From the NCBI GenBank assembly GCA_028712885.1, contig JAQTPK010000005.1:1-64000 (forward strand): 64,000 bases of DNA. Direction: 5' to 3'. The notes beneath the pieces are model-generated. The model worked only from the letters and a program-made list of their open reading frames with translations, was not told the origin of the DNA and searched no databases. Below, in pieces: positions 16,296-25,794 of the stretch. The DNA comes from Syntrophales bacterium (GTDB lineage Bacteria > Desulfobacterota > Syntrophia > Syntrophales > UBA4778). Both the position numbers and the translations under genes were made by a program. How positions within the stretch are numbered: the stretch's first letter is position 1; the number at the start of each line of letters is the position of its first letter.

Positions 16296-16580
16296 TTACT
16301 CCATCTTTTCTCTTCTCTTTTGCCCCGCTCTCGGTTTTTCTTCACCGGGATAAAGCCAGAACTGCTGGCAGATGTTCTCTCCGATCTTCTCCTCCCAGCT
16401 GATCTTTACCACGCCTTCGGCGTTTATATCGATCTGGGGAACGCCCGTGAACGCGCCATGCGGACGGTAGCGGTAGTAATGAATCCTGATTCCGTTAAAC
16501 TCCTGCACGTCCTCGACATGCCAGAACGCGACAAAGGCAAGCATGGCCAATGAGAATATTAAAGCCAAGAAACGGATCAT
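16296..16580 (-). CDS. Small protein with N-terminal membrane anchor, unknown function
   Basis: The 94-residue protein begins with one hydrophobic span (FLALIFSLAMLAFVAFW), followed by a periplasm-facing polar part (GIRIHYYRYRPHG, GVPQIDINAEGVVKISWEEK) and a basic tail. No family is recognised. It begins 6 bp after the stop of the zinc-ribbon gene, so the two are probably co-transcribed. The Shine-Dalgarno is weak (ACAAAAG). Confidence 0.5.
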   Translation of the reverse strand: MIRFLALIFSLAMLAFVAFWHVEDVQEFNGIRIHYYRYRPHGAFTGVPQIDINAEGVVKISWEEKIGENICQQFWLYPGEEKPRAGQKRREKME

Positions 16581-16586
16581 CTTTTG

Positions 16587-16772
16587 TTAAAACAGTTTTT
16601 TGCCGGCGACAAGCTTATCGCCCACAGATGTGCCGCAATAGACGCAGGAATAGTCGTATTTTTCTCCGCTCGGGAGAATGAGGAGGAGTCGCTTTCGAAC
16701 CGGCGCGGCGCGCCTGCACTTGGGGCAATAAAGTTCGGTTGCTTCTAAATCTTTGTAAGTTTCTCTTCGCAT
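16587..16772 (-). CDS. Small zinc-ribbon protein
   Basis: The 61-residue protein has two CxxC knuckles, LYCPKCRR and SCVYCGTS, 24 residues apart, as in a zinc ribbon or rubredoxin-like fold. The rest is basic. It is probably cytoplasmic and of unknown role. The ATG has no Shine-Dalgarno and is followed upstream by word-repeat DNA, which may have replaced the native leader. Confidence 0.55.
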   Translation of the reverse strand: MRRETYKDLEATELYCPKCRRAAPVRKRLLLILPSGEKYDYSCVYCGTSVGDKLVAGKKLF

Positions 16773-16775
16773 ATT

Positions 16776-16884
16776 ACATTCGGCTAAGGGCTAAAGGCAA
16801 AAAGGCTAAAGGGGCAAAGGGCAAACATATTATACCAGATCCTTTCAGGCGCCGGCCATTTGCCCTTAGCCTTTTGCCTTCAGC
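16776..16884. repeat. Word-repeat hairpin (GGGCTAAAGGCAAA family)
   Basis: CGGCTAAGGGCTAAAGGCAAAAAGGC at the left is largely complementary to GCCCTTAGCCTTTTGCCTTCAGCC at the right (16860-16884). The stop codon of nadE follows at once, so the element fills the whole gap between two minus-strand genes. Confidence 0.7.
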
Positions 16885-18936
16885 CTACTCACTCTCCGGG
16901 ATCAGTTTGGCATTTTCCAGCCAGGCATCGGGCTCGCTGTCCGACGGCGCGCGGTAGTCGCCCCGGGGTGAGAGCGACCCCCCGGATCCTATCTTGGGGC
17001 CGTTCGGGACAGCCGAACGCTTGAACTGGCTCGTCTTGAAGAACCGGTACAGAAAGACTTCCAGCCAGCGCCTGATCTCTCCTATAGTGTACTGTCTTCT
17101 CCGGTTTTCCGGGACATCCGGCCAAGTCCCTGTATTGCGGTCCCGCCAGGCGCAGTACGCAAGGAAAGCCGTTTTCACCGGCAGGTATCCGTAGCGCGTC
17201 GTATAGAATGTATTGAAATCCTGAAGCTCGTACGGACCCACTGCGGATTCCGTGCTCTGGAGGCAGCCGTCGCTTCCGGGGACCAGTTCCGGGCTGATCT
17301 CGGTATCGAGAATGTCCAGCAGGATTTCAGATGTCCTTTTATCGAAAATTCCGGAAGCGGCAACCCAGCGGATCAGGTACTGGATCAGCGTCTTGGGAAC
17401 GCTTGCATTGACATTGTAATGGGACATCTGGTCCCCGACGCCGTATGTGCTCCAGCCCAGCGCGAGTTCGCTCAGGTCTCCCGTACCCACGACGAGACCG
17501 TTTCTCATGTTCGCGGCCCGGAAGAGGTGCGACGTTCTTTCCCCCGCCTGCACGTTTTCGAATGTCACATCGTAAACTTCTTTCCCTTCCGCAAAAGGAT
17601 GCCCGATGTCCCGGAACATCTGCATGCAGGCCGGCCGTATGTCGATCTCATTCGCCTCGACCCCGAGCGATTTCATCAGCGCCCAGGCGTTCTCGTACGT
17701 TTTTTTGCCGGTCGCAAAACCCGGCATAGTATAGGCCTTTACATTTGTCCTCGAGTACCCGAGGACTTCCATGGTCCTGGCCGCCACGATCAAAGCTTGC
17801 GTGGAATCGAGACCTCCGGATACGCCGATCACGGCGTTTCTGATCCCGGTGGCCTGCAGCCGCTTGGCGAGACCGGCAACCTGGATATTGTAAGCCTCGT
17901 AACAGCGCCGGTTCCGCTTTTCCCGGTCCGCGGGGATATAGGGGAAACGCGCGTATTCCCGTTCAAGGAGGAGGCGTCCCCGGGGTATTTCCACCGTCAG
18001 CGGAATGCGCCGGAACGAAAGCACCCTGCCGCGGTGAGTCCTCGCGTTCTGTCCGAAGCTCGTCATCCGCATGCGGTCCTGCGCCAGCCGGTCAAGATCG
18101 ATATCGGCATAGATGATCTGCGGTTTGTCGAGAAATCTCCTGGAGCGGGCGAGCAGATTTCCGTTCTCGTAAATCATCGCCTGCCCGTCCCAGGCGAGGT
18201 CGGTCGTCGACTCCCCCGGTCCGGCCGCAACGTAGAGGTAGGCGGAGAGGCACCGTGCGGACTGGTTCGACGCCAGGTTGTGACGGTACTCCGACTTGCC
18301 GATTGTGACGTTGGAAGCCGAGAGATTTCCGATCACCGTCGCCCCGGCCATCGCGGCGAAACAGGAGGGAGGGGCCGGCACCCAGACGTCTTCGCATATC
18401 TCGAAATACAGACTGAGATGGTCTATGTTCCCGACCTCGAATAACAGGTCGGGTCCGAACGGGATTCTCTCCTGCCCGCAAAGGTCCGTATACTGCGACA
18501 GGGCTTCCTCGGCCCCCCGGAATTGGCGCCCCTCATAGTATTCGCGGTAACAGGGCGGATAAGTCTTTACGGCGATGCCGAGGATCCGCCCGCGGCGGAT
18601 AACAATTCCGCAGTTGAACAGGAGGGAATCCACCTGCAGCGGAGCGCCGACTGCGAGCACAAGGTTCAGATTTGCGGTCTCATCCAGGATCCGGCGGATC
18701 CCGTCTTTGACGGAAGAGAGGAGGGCGTCCTGATGAAACAGGTCTTCGTTGCTGTATGCGGAAATGCCCAGCTCGGGAAAGATCGCGAGGATGGCGTGAT
18801 TCCTTTCCGCCTCGACCGCCAGCCGGATGGTTTCGGCGGAATTGAAGGCGGGATCGGAGACCCGCACCTCCGGAACGCAGACAGCCGTCCTGATGAAGCC
18901 GTGCCCGTAGAGATTGAAGAATTCTTCCCGCTGCAT
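16885..18936 (-). CDS. nadE: Glutamine-dependent NAD+ synthetase
   Basis: The 683-residue enzyme makes NAD+ from deamido-NAD+, glutamine and ATP. The N-terminal nitrilase-type amidase domain (about 1-290) shows the Glu of FPELGIS and the catalytic Cys in [11 protein letters not shown]. The C-terminal synthetase domain begins with the PP-loop GVSGGLDST. This two-domain length matches the bacterial/mycobacterial long form that channels ammonia between sites. GGACGGGAAG precedes the ATG. It is flanked by repeat hairpins on both sides. The plus-strand 341-residue ORF across it is a shadow. Confidence 0.95.
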   Translation of the reverse strand: MQREEFFNLYGHGFIRTAVCVPEVRVSDPAFNSAETIRLAVEAERNHAILAIFPELGISAYSNEDLFHQDALLSSVKDGIRRILDETANLNLVLAVGAPLQVDSLLFNCGIVIRRGRILGIAVKTYPPCYREYYEGRQFRGAEEALSQYTDLCGQERIPFGPDLLFEVGNIDHLSLYFEICEDVWVPAPPSCFAAMAGATVIGNLSASNVTIGKSEYRHNLASNQSARCLSAYLYVAAGPGESTTDLAWDGQAMIYENGNLLARSRRFLDKPQIIYADIDLDRLAQDRMRMTSFGQNARTHRGRVLSFRRIPLTVEIPRGRLLLEREYARFPYIPADREKRNRRCYEAYNIQVAGLAKRLQATGIRNAVIGVSGGLDSTQALIVAARTMEVLGYSRTNVKAYTMPGFATGKKTYENAWALMKSLGVEANEIDIRPACMQMFRDIGHPFAEGKEVYDVTFENVQAGERTSHLFRAANMRNGLVVGTGDLSELALGWSTYGVGDQMSHYNVNASVPKTLIQYLIRWVAASGIFDKRTSEILLDILDTEISPELVPGSDGCLQSTESAVGPYELQDFNTFYTTRYGYLPVKTAFLAYCAWRDRNTGTWPDVPENRRRQYTIGEIRRWLEVFLYRFFKTSQFKRSAVPNGPKIGSGGSLSPRGDYRAPSDSEPDAWLENAKLIPESE

Positions 18937-19001
18937 CTTCCCGTCCCGAAATAATCAGAAACACTGACTTTTTAATCTATATGAACCGGTTTGTCAACTC
19001 A

Positions 19002-19146
19002 AAGGCAAAGGGCAAAGGGCAAAGGGCAAAGGGCGAAGGGCGAAGGGCGAAGGGCGAAGGGCGAAGGGCGAAGGGCGAAGGGCTAAAGATCTTTTAGCCT
19101 GTAACCTTTTGCTTAATCTATGCCTTTAGCCTTTAGCCCTTTGCCA
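19002..19146. repeat. Tandem 7-bp repeat array plus complementary arm
   Basis: Eleven uninterrupted heptamers run from 19004 to 19080: four GGCAAAG then seven GGCGAAG, followed by GGCTAAAG. The segment 19090-19146 (CTTTTAGCC, CCTTTTGC, CCTTTAGCCTTTAGCCCTTTGCC) is complementary to the same word, so the array can pair with the far end. Uniform units suggest recent slippage expansion. It separates nadE from the methyltransferase gene. Confidence 0.85.
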
Positions 19147-19917
19147 TTAGCCCTTTTTGAATACATGATACTCATGGCAGTCCGGATCGTCCGGGTCGCG
19201 CTCATTGAACAGCGGCTCGAGTCCTGCCTTCCGGATCATGCTCTCGAACTCGCCGTTTCGGAATGATGTCATAGTAATGAAATTCCTCGTGTAGTCGCCC
19301 CGCTTGGGGCGAAACTTTTCCGAACCGTCGTCATACCTGACCTGTACGAGCCCGAAACCGCCGTCACGGAGCAGATCCCTCATTGTCCGAAGCACTTCGA
19401 GGGAGTACTCCGGGGAGGGAAAATGCTGGAACACCGCAAATGAGACTGAAAAGTCCACACTCGCAGCGGGAATGCCGGACAGGGCGGTATTGGGTCGATC
19501 CGATTCGATATGGACTTTCCTGAAATGTCCTATGCCGCGGCCGGCGATCCGCCGCTCGCATTCTTCCAGCGTGGCAGGGGAGATGTCGATTCCGTACACA
19601 AGAGAAAAGTGTCCGCACAGGGGCGGAATGTTGGCGCCGCCGCCGCACCCCCACTCGAGCGCCGTTTTCCCGCGCAGTCCCTCAATGCATTCCGCGCCGC
19701 ACGCTGCCGACAGGCAGGCGAATGCGCGCTTCAGGTTGTCCGCCCCGTACTGCTCCCACCTCGATTCACTCCATCTTCCCGCACCGCACCAGTGGGCGTA
19801 ATCACGGAAACGCTCGTCGTAGCGGCTGAGATCCCACAGCGATTCCATCCCGCCGCCGTTTTCTCTCTTCCCCTGCTTTTTCGCGCCCGGGAGCTTCAGC
19901 CATTTTTTCAGAGACAT
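19147..19917 (-). CDS. Class I SAM-dependent methyltransferase
   Basis: The 256-residue protein has the Rossmann motif I ALEWGCGGGANIPPL, an acidic post-motif (VYGIDISPATLEECE), and motif IV-like VDFSVSFAVFQHFPSPE. The substrate is unknown. The first about 30 residues are basic and unstructured. The ATG lies in the short gap opposite a truncated SDR gene that starts divergently about 70 bp away. Confidence 0.8.
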   Translation of the reverse strand: MSLKKWLKLPGAKKQGKRENGGGMESLWDLSRYDERFRDYAHWCGAGRWSESRWEQYGADNLKRAFACLSAACGAECIEGLRGKTALEWGCGGGANIPPLCGHFSLVYGIDISPATLEECERRIAGRGIGHFRKVHIESDRPNTALSGIPAASVDFSVSFAVFQHFPSPEYSLEVLRTMRDLLRDGGFGLVQVRYDDGSEKFRPKRGDYTRNFITMTSFRNGEFESMIRKAGLEPLFNERDPDDPDCHEYHVFKKG

Positions 19918-19987
19918 GCATTATGCCGATCGGTTAAATGATGGTACCTTATACTATAGAAAGAGAACGAAAAAAAGGAGGCGGGAG

Positions 19988-20146
19988 ATGCGCAGCCGCG
20001 GAAAAATCGCAGTCGTGACCGGGTCAAGTTCGGGGATAGGAAAGGAAACTGACTTGCTGCTTGCAGGACGCGGTTACGGGCTCGTTCTGACTTATCACAA
20101 GGGACAGAAGGAGGGAGATGACGTGGACGTATGGGAGTATCTGTAA
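19988..20146 (+). pseudogene. 5' remnant of a short-chain dehydrogenase/reductase gene
   Basis: A perfect AAGGAGG and ATG start a peptide, MRSRGKIAVVTGSSSGIGKE, with the SDR cofactor motif TGxxxGIG and the next beta-alpha unit (GRGYGLVLTYHKGQ). After about 45 residues it ends in unrelated EGDDVDVWEYL and a stop. A functional SDR needs about 240 residues with a YxxxK catalytic pair, which are absent. The gene therefore looks internally deleted and the remaining start signals intact; it may still be translated. Confidence 0.7.
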
Positions 20147-20164
20147 TTCAGAGCAGACAACCTC

Positions 20165-21418
20165 TCAGTAAAAGACCTTTTCCGCCTCTTTCATGACTTC
20201 CGTCAGCTTGCTGCACGTTTTTTCGATCTGCGGCATGTTGATGCCCAGCAGCCTTGCCGATTCGAGGTTCGACAGGTCCGCATCATTTTCAAAAAAGCCG
20301 CAATCGATCCTGTTGGCGATATTCTCCGCGAGGTTGACGATCAGCACTTCTTTTTTGGTGTCCTTTTCGAAACTGGCCCATTTGTGGCGCTTCACGACTT
20401 CGGAGAAATCCCCGCCAAAACCCCACTGATCGAGGAGGGCCGCCCCGAAACTGACATGGACCTCGTGCAGGCTTTCCATCAGCTCGTCACGGCTGAACGC
20501 CGTTGACGCGGGCACGATATCCCCGATGCTTTTCAGGAGGAGCGCGCACCCCAGCTCATGCGTCAATCCCATCAGAAAGACCCTGCCGTCGCGGTCTCCC
20601 ATGCCGGTGGAAATCTCCCGGCAGGCGTAGGCCGAAGCCAGGGAGTGCATCCAGAGTCTTTTGAGGAGCTCATTGAATTCCATGCTCTTGCTTTCATACA
20701 GACCGCGGGTGGCGATCGTGGAGACAATATCCTGGATCTCCTTTGTGCCGATCCTGAGGACGGCGGTTTTCAGGTCCCTTATTTTTTCGCCGCCCCGGAA
20801 GTAGAGAGGCGAATTGGCGGTGGTGATGATTTTGATCGATATGACGGCGTCCCTTTCCAGGATGTCCGCCAGGTCGTCCGCGCACATGGACGGGCTGGCC
20901 ATCGCATCTTCAATCTCCTTGATGATCTGGGGCAGGACCGGCAGGCTGACCTTACCCTGTTTGAATTTGCGGATGGTTTCCATGACCATCTTGCGGATCG
21001 TCTGTCCCTCAGTGTAGGTCTTGGGAATGCTGACTCCCAGTTCCTCCAGCTTGCTGGCGATGATGTTCCGGTCGAAGGGCTTGACGATATAGCTGTCGCA
21101 GCCGGCCTGAATGCAGGTGACCACGGTATCCCTGTCCGATTGGGCGGTCACGATTATGATAATCGGCATGTGTTCTATCGGGATGTTTTTTTCCTGCTGC
21201 AGAACCTTCAGCCGGTAGAGCACTTCGGTGCCGTCCATTTCGGGCATGGAAATATCCAGGGCGATGAGATTGAAGGGTTCTCCTGCGTCTATGGCCGCTT
21301 CGAATTCCCGGAGCGCCGCCGGTCCGCTGTCGACCGCCGCGCATTCTCCGAACGAAGACATGATTTTTTCCATTTTTTTCCTGCTGACGATTTCATCGTC
21401 TACGACCAGAATCTTCAT
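20165..21418 (-). CDS. Response regulator with HDOD output domain
   Basis: The 417-residue protein has an N-terminal receiver domain (VVDDE acidic pocket, phospho-acceptor D55 in IALDISMPEMDG, Lys in VKPFD) and an HDOD domain (about 150-370: LPVLPQIIKEIEDAM, SIKIITTANSPLYF, LWMHSLASAYACREI). HDOD proteins are HD-related signalling modules without assured phosphodiesterase activity. GAGGGGAAA precedes the ATG. It lies 15 bp downstream of the hybrid kinase gene and is the likely partner of that kinase's phosphotransfer domain. Confidence 0.88.
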   Translation of the reverse strand: MKILVVDDEIVSRKKMEKIMSSFGECAAVDSGPAALREFEAAIDAGEPFNLIALDISMPEMDGTEVLYRLKVLQQEKNIPIEHMPIIIIVTAQSDRDTVVTCIQAGCDSYIVKPFDRNIIASKLEELGVSIPKTYTEGQTIRKMVMETIRKFKQGKVSLPVLPQIIKEIEDAMASPSMCADDLADILERDAVISIKIITTANSPLYFRGGEKIRDLKTAVLRIGTKEIQDIVSTIATRGLYESKSMEFNELLKRLWMHSLASAYACREISTGMGDRDGRVFLMGLTHELGCALLLKSIGDIVPASTAFSRDELMESLHEVHVSFGAALLDQWGFGGDFSEVVKRHKWASFEKDTKKEVLIVNLAENIANRIDCGFFENDADLSNLESARLLGINMPQIEKTCSKLTEVMKEAEKVFY

Positions 21419-21433
21419 TTTCCCCTCTATTAA

Positions 21434-24400
21434 TCAATTGCATGCCGCAGGGAGATTCTCCCGGACATAGGACATGAGGACCTCCAGTTCCTCTTCCAGA
21501 TCGTCGACGATACGATCCGCGCTGCAAAGCGTTCGGTTTTTCGCATTCGTCTCGAGCTCGAGAGCGAGACCGGACAGTTTTTCCGCCGTGAGATTCGCTG
21601 CGCCGCCCTTTATGGCATGGGCTTCTCTCCTTACCGATTCGGCATCCCCGCCCGCCAGCGCCCGGCGGATAGTCCTGATCTGCCGCTCCACCTTTTCGCA
21701 GAACCCGTCAATGACGTCCGTGAGGAGGCCGCGATCATCTTCAAACTCCGCCTGCGCCTTCTGCAGGTCGATTGTCCTGCAGATCCTTTCAGATGAAGAA
21801 GCGCCTCCTGCGCCCCGGTCCGAAAGCGCCGATCCGGGGCCTTTCTGCCGTCCTGCTTCCGGCGGAAGCCATTTTTCGACGATGGACAGAAGCCCCTTTC
21901 TGGTGATCGGTTTCGGGAGAAAATCATCCATTCCGGACCTGAAGCAGAGTTCCCTGTACTCGTTGAGAGCGTAGCCGGTCATCGCAATAATGGGGACGCG
22001 GGGTTTTCTTCCGTCGGCGGAAGCTCCCGTCCCGGACTCCATCTTCCTGATTTCTTCGGCGGCCTGAAACCCGTCCATCACGGGCATTTCTATATCCATG
22101 AGTATCAGGTCATAGCTTTCCGACGTGAAGGCCTCCAGGGCCTGACGGCCGTCTTCAACCAGATCCACCTTGTAGCCTGCGCGGACAAGGCATCTTTTGA
22201 CGATTTCCTGGTTGGTGGGATAGTCTTCCGCCAGAAGCAGCCGGAAATTATTCTGTACCGATTCCGCCTGTTCCGCAGTGTGGAAAGCCTCCGCTGATTT
22301 CCCGTCCGCCGGCATTTCCCGGATGCCGTTTGCCCGGACAGGAGAATCGGCCCGGTCCTGGCGGGAGAACACGGCGGTAAACCAGAAGACGGACCCTATC
22401 CCTTCCTCGCTTTCCACCCCCATCGTTCCTCCCATCAGCTCCGTGAGCTGCCTGGAGATTGTGACCCCGAGTCCCGTTCCCCCGTACTTTCTTCTTGTCG
22501 AGCCGTCCGCCTGGGTGAAGCTGTCGAAAATCAGAACCTGCTTGTCCCGGGGAATCCCTATGCCGGTATCTTTCACCGTAAATCGTATTTTGATTCTGTC
22601 TCCATGGTCTTCCGCGAGTTCCGCCTGAACCTTTATCTCGCCTGTCTCGGTAAACTTGACGGCGTTGTCTACAAGATTCCGCAGCACCTGCTGCAAATGC
22701 GCGGAATCACCTTCCAGCATAACAGGCACGCCGGGCAGAACGCGGCAGGTAAACAGGACCCCCTTCTGGGCGGTCCGGAACAGATAGCTGTCCGCCAGAT
22801 CCGAAAAAATCCTGGTCAGATCGAAGGGGGCCTTTTCCAGTTCCACTTTTCCCGCTTCAATCTTCGCGAAATCGAGAATATCGTTCACAATGCCGAGGAG
22901 CGTGCGCGCTTCCTTGCCTATTATGCCTACAAGCCTCTCCTGCTCCTTGTCGAGATTCGTCTCCAGGCACAGCTCCGTCATCCCCATGATGCCGTTGAGG
23001 GGCGTCCTTATCTCGTGGCTCATATTGGCGAGAAAGCGGCTTTTGGCCTTGTTCGCCGTCTCGGCCTTCAGGATCGCCTGTTCCATCGCCTCTTCCATCC
23101 TCTTTTCCTCGGTGACGTCCCGGTAAATTCCGGTTGTGCCCGCGACGCCCCCCTTTTCATCCCGCAGCAGGGAGATGGAAAGGTTCAGCACGACGGGCCT
23201 GCCGTCTTTCCGCGTCGTTCTGAGTTCGCGATTCTTTATCTCCCCTTTCTTCATCACTTCTTCCATGATGCGTTCCGGCTCCCGAAAATCGCTCAGCAGG
23301 CGGGAGACTTTTTTACCCATTACCTCATCCTGCTTATAGCCGAGGATTTCCTCGATCCTGGGACTTGTATGCAGGATGGTCCCCTCCGTATCGGTCGTAA
23401 TGATGCCTTCCACGGAGCTGTTTATTATATTGGCGAGGAAATTGGTTGTGCGCGTCAGTTCAACCGTGCGCTCCTGGATCATTTCCTCCAGATGGTCTCT
23501 GTATTTGTTCAGCTCGAGCTCTATCAGCTTCCTTTCGGACACATCGCGGGCGATTCCGCGGAAGCCCCTGGCCTGGCCGTTCAGGTCCTTTATGAGCGAT
23601 ACCGAAACCTCAAGATGCCTTGTAGCGCCGTCTTTCTTGATGACTTCCCATTCAAATCCCTTGCTGGGAATCCCCGTCTCGAAGATGTTGATGAATGCGG
23701 AACGGACTCTTTCGATCGTCCTTTCGTCCATGTATTTATCATAAGGCATTCCCGGCATTTCCTCCGCGGGATAGCCGATGATGGTGCACATGGACTGATT
23801 GAAGAATGTGAACCGGCCCGCGAGGTCGACCTCGAAATAACCGTCTTCTATGCTCTCCAGGATATTGCGGTACTTTTCTTCGCTGTCCCGAAGGGCCCTC
23901 TCCGCCCTCCGGCGCTCGGTCGCATCCCGGGTTATGCCCCGAAAGCCGATCTTTTCCCCCTCCGCATTTTTAATAAGGGAGAACGACGTCTCAACCGGCA
24001 CCCTGGATCCGTCCTTTCTCGTCACTTCGTAGCTCGTGATTACCGCCGGCAAATCCTCCCTATAAGCCTTTTTGAACGTCTCCTCTACGGTCCGTGCGCT
24101 TTCCCGGTCCATGTAAGATCGGTAATTTATCCCGGAGATTTCGTCCGGGGCGTACCCGAGAAATTTCGGGAGGAGCGGATTGCAGAAGATCAGGTTTCCC
24201 TGCAGATCGACTTCAAAATAGCTGTCGTTGACGCTTTCCAGGATGTTCCGGTATTTCTGCTCGCTCTCCTGAAGGGATTTCTGCGATTCCTCCTTCGCCC
24301 GCAGCAGTTCGTCCAGATCGAGTTTGATAAGGGCCAGCGCGTCGAAGACGGGCTTAAGGGGATGTTCCTCGCTTATGCCGTCCACAGAGAGTCCCGCCTG

Positions 24401-25453
24401 CTGCCAGCTCAGCTCTCCCATCACCCCAAGCATTTCGTCGGCGAAGCCCCTGACCTGCTGTTCAGTGTAGGTTCTTCCTCTGTTGATCTTTTCCTCTTTA
24501 TGCTCGCTCCGCGCCTCCCTGTCCTTTCCGATTATCTCCAGGGCATGCGCCAGGTCGTTTGCCGTGGCGACGGGGGCCGGGATAAACGGCCTGGAAATTT
24601 CCAGCAGTGTTTTCATGAAAGAATTGAGGCCGAAGACGATGGAGAGGTTGCTCCTGATCTCCTTGCGGAGCTCCTTCAGCCCCGAAAGATAGAGCCGCCT
24701 TACCTGCCAGGTGCTCCTCTCGTATTTCTCCCAGTTGACGATGCGGTAGAAATGTCCCTTCGCCATCAGACCGGATTCGTGCAGCACCTTTCGGTGCAGT
24801 GCAAAGAACTTGTCCACGTCGGGCTCTTCCAGGGTGCCGTGCGCCACGCTGTACAGGATATCGTCCCCGATGAGCTCGAACGATATTCCGTAGCCGGGAA
24901 GCTCGAGGCGCCAGTCTTCCTTTGCAGACCTCGGCATTGCGCCGGGGTCCGCCCCTTTTTGCCTCAGAAATTTCAGCGCGCCCCGGACCGCTTCTTCGTA
25001 CGTCCTGTTTATGTTGACGTGCACCGGCGATTTGTAGATCTTCTCCCCCGCCTGGAACGCAAGCCGGATGAAGAGGGGCGCGCCGAAAACCCACAGGCCC
25101 TGGAGATGACCCTTCGAGCTCTCATTGAGCATGTACTCGGCCCACGCCACCCGGCTCATTCTGGACGGGATGCCCGTTACTCCCGTGTAGTCCCTCAGTT
25201 CGACGTGACATCTCCCGGAGAGACCCGTCTCTTCAACGATCTCTGATCTTCTCTTCAGTATGAGTTCTATTCCCCTGTCACTCGGATTCCCTCTCGTGGC
25301 GGTCCAGAGGATCGAGGTTCCGATAATGCGGAAGGTCACATAGTACACCCCGTCGATGGAGATATCCGTCCATTGAGGCTTGCTTAATATCGAGAGACCT
25401 GTGACAGGGCAGATGGCGGAATGGATGGAAGGGTAAAGACGGGCGGTCGCCAT
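21434..25453 (-). CDS. Hybrid sensor histidine kinase with three PAS, receiver and HPt domains
   Basis: The 1339-residue protein has, in rough order: a duplicated unnamed sensory module (about 25-310); PAS domains near 400, 525 and 665; a HisKA domain with the phospho-acceptor in FLANMSHEIRTPLNG (about 805); an HATPase domain (N box NAVKFTE, G box DTGIGIP); a receiver (Asp in LILMDIEMPVMDG, about 1116); and an HPt domain (His in EAHAIKGGAANL, about 1277). No membrane helix is apparent, so it senses a cytoplasmic signal. The layout supports a His-Asp-His relay ending on a separate receiver, most simply the REC-HDOD protein encoded 15 bp downstream. GGAAAC precedes the ATG. The 880-residue plus-strand ORF is a shadow. 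Confidence 0.92.
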   Translation of the reverse strand: MATARLYPSIHSAICPVTGLSILSKPQWTDISIDGVYYVTFRIIGTSILWTATRGNPSDRGIELILKRRSEIVEETGLSGRCHVELRDYTGVTGIPSRMSRVAWAEYMLNESSKGHLQGLWVFGAPLFIRLAFQAGEKIYKSPVHVNINRTYEEAVRGALKFLRQKGADPGAMPRSAKEDWRLELPGYGISFELIGDDILYSVAHGTLEEPDVDKFFALHRKVLHESGLMAKGHFYRIVNWEKYERSTWQVRRLYLSGLKELRKEIRSNLSIVFGLNSFMKTLLEISRPFIPAPVATANDLAHALEIIGKDREARSEHKEEKINRGRTYTEQQVRGFADEMLGVMGELSWQQAGLSVDGISEEHPLKPVFDALALIKLDLDELLRAKEESQKSLQESEQKYRNILESVNDSYFEVDLQGNLIFCNPLLPKFLGYAPDEISGINYRSYMDRESARTVEETFKKAYREDLPAVITSYEVTRKDGSRVPVETSFSLIKNAEGEKIGFRGITRDATERRRAERALRDSEEKYRNILESIEDGYFEVDLAGRFTFFNQSMCTIIGYPAEEMPGMPYDKYMDERTIERVRSAFINIFETGIPSKGFEWEVIKKDGATRHLEVSVSLIKDLNGQARGFRGIARDVSERKLIELELNKYRDHLEEMIQERTVELTRTTNFLANIINSSVEGIITTDTEGTILHTSPRIEEILGYKQDEVMGKKVSRLLSDFREPERIMEEVMKKGEIKNRELRTTRKDGRPVVLNLSISLLRDEKGGVAGTTGIYRDVTEEKRMEEAMEQAILKAETANKAKSRFLANMSHEIRTPLNGIMGMTELCLETNLDKEQERLVGIIGKEARTLLGIVNDILDFAKIEAGKVELEKAPFDLTRIFSDLADSYLFRTAQKGVLFTCRVLPGVPVMLEGDSAHLQQVLRNLVDNAVKFTETGEIKVQAELAEDHGDRIKIRFTVKDTGIGIPRDKQVLIFDSFTQADGSTRRKYGGTGLGVTISRQLTELMGGTMGVESEEGIGSVFWFTAVFSRQDRADSPVRANGIREMPADGKSAEAFHTAEQAESVQNNFRLLLAEDYPTNQEIVKRCLVRAGYKVDLVEDGRQALEAFTSESYDLILMDIEMPVMDGFQAAEEIRKMESGTGASADGRKPRVPIIAMTGYALNEYRELCFRSGMDDFLPKPITRKGLLSIVEKWLPPEAGRQKGPGSALSDRGAGGASSSERICRTIDLQKAQAEFEDDRGLLTDVIDGFCEKVERQIRTIRRALAGGDAESVRREAHAIKGGAANLTAEKLSGLALELETNAKNRTLCSADRIVDDLEEELEVLMSYVRENLPAACN

Positions 25454-25794
25454 AAAGTTTCCTTTTTTTGCAACAGAATTGTAAGCAATAAGCGAGCCAG
25501 AACATAAGGCAATGGAATAATGACGGTTTTCAGCATTCGGGAAACAGGAACAAACATTGGAAATGCTCCCGGAGCATAGAAAAAATATTGTTATTACAGC
25601 AATTTTTATGAATCAGCCTGACAACAGGCAAATTGCCCGGCTTTGCCTATGCCGCGAAGCCGGGGCGGGATCCTCTCTTTCGAAAGGCGGAGTGACGGAT
25701 ATTTGGCGTTTCCCGGCGTATTGCCGCCCGGCAGGGGCGTTGTCTTTTCCCGTCCGGCTTGACATCACGGGAAATATATACCTATATTCGCCTC
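25454..25794. other. Divergent intergenic region, no gene seen
   Basis: This 340-bp gap lies between the start of the hybrid kinase (minus) and the BrkB-cNMP gene (plus). The frame from 25557 has no ribosome site or family resemblance. It holds the plus-strand promoter at 25759-25788. A minus-strand promoter for the kinase operon could not be assigned with confidence. Confidence 0.6.
25759..25788 (+). promoter_or_regulatory. Promoter candidate; transcript may be leaderless
   Basis: TTGACA (25759-25764), an 18-bp spacer and TATATT (25783-25788) form a good sigma-70-type promoter. The expected start of transcription, about 7 bases beyond the -10, falls on or beside the ATG at 25795. There is no Shine-Dalgarno upstream of that ATG. 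Confidence 0.55.

Noticed and set aside
17419-18444. 341-residue plus-strand ORF
   Set aside because: It is antisense to nadE and has the same shadow composition.
19002-19080. Possible CRISPR array
   Set aside because: The units are contiguous 7-mers with no spacers, and no cas gene is present.
22604-25246. 880-residue plus-strand ORF
   Set aside because: It is antisense to the hybrid histidine kinase, whose HisKA, ATPase, receiver and HPt motifs are all intact. No ribosome site or domain is seen in the ORF.
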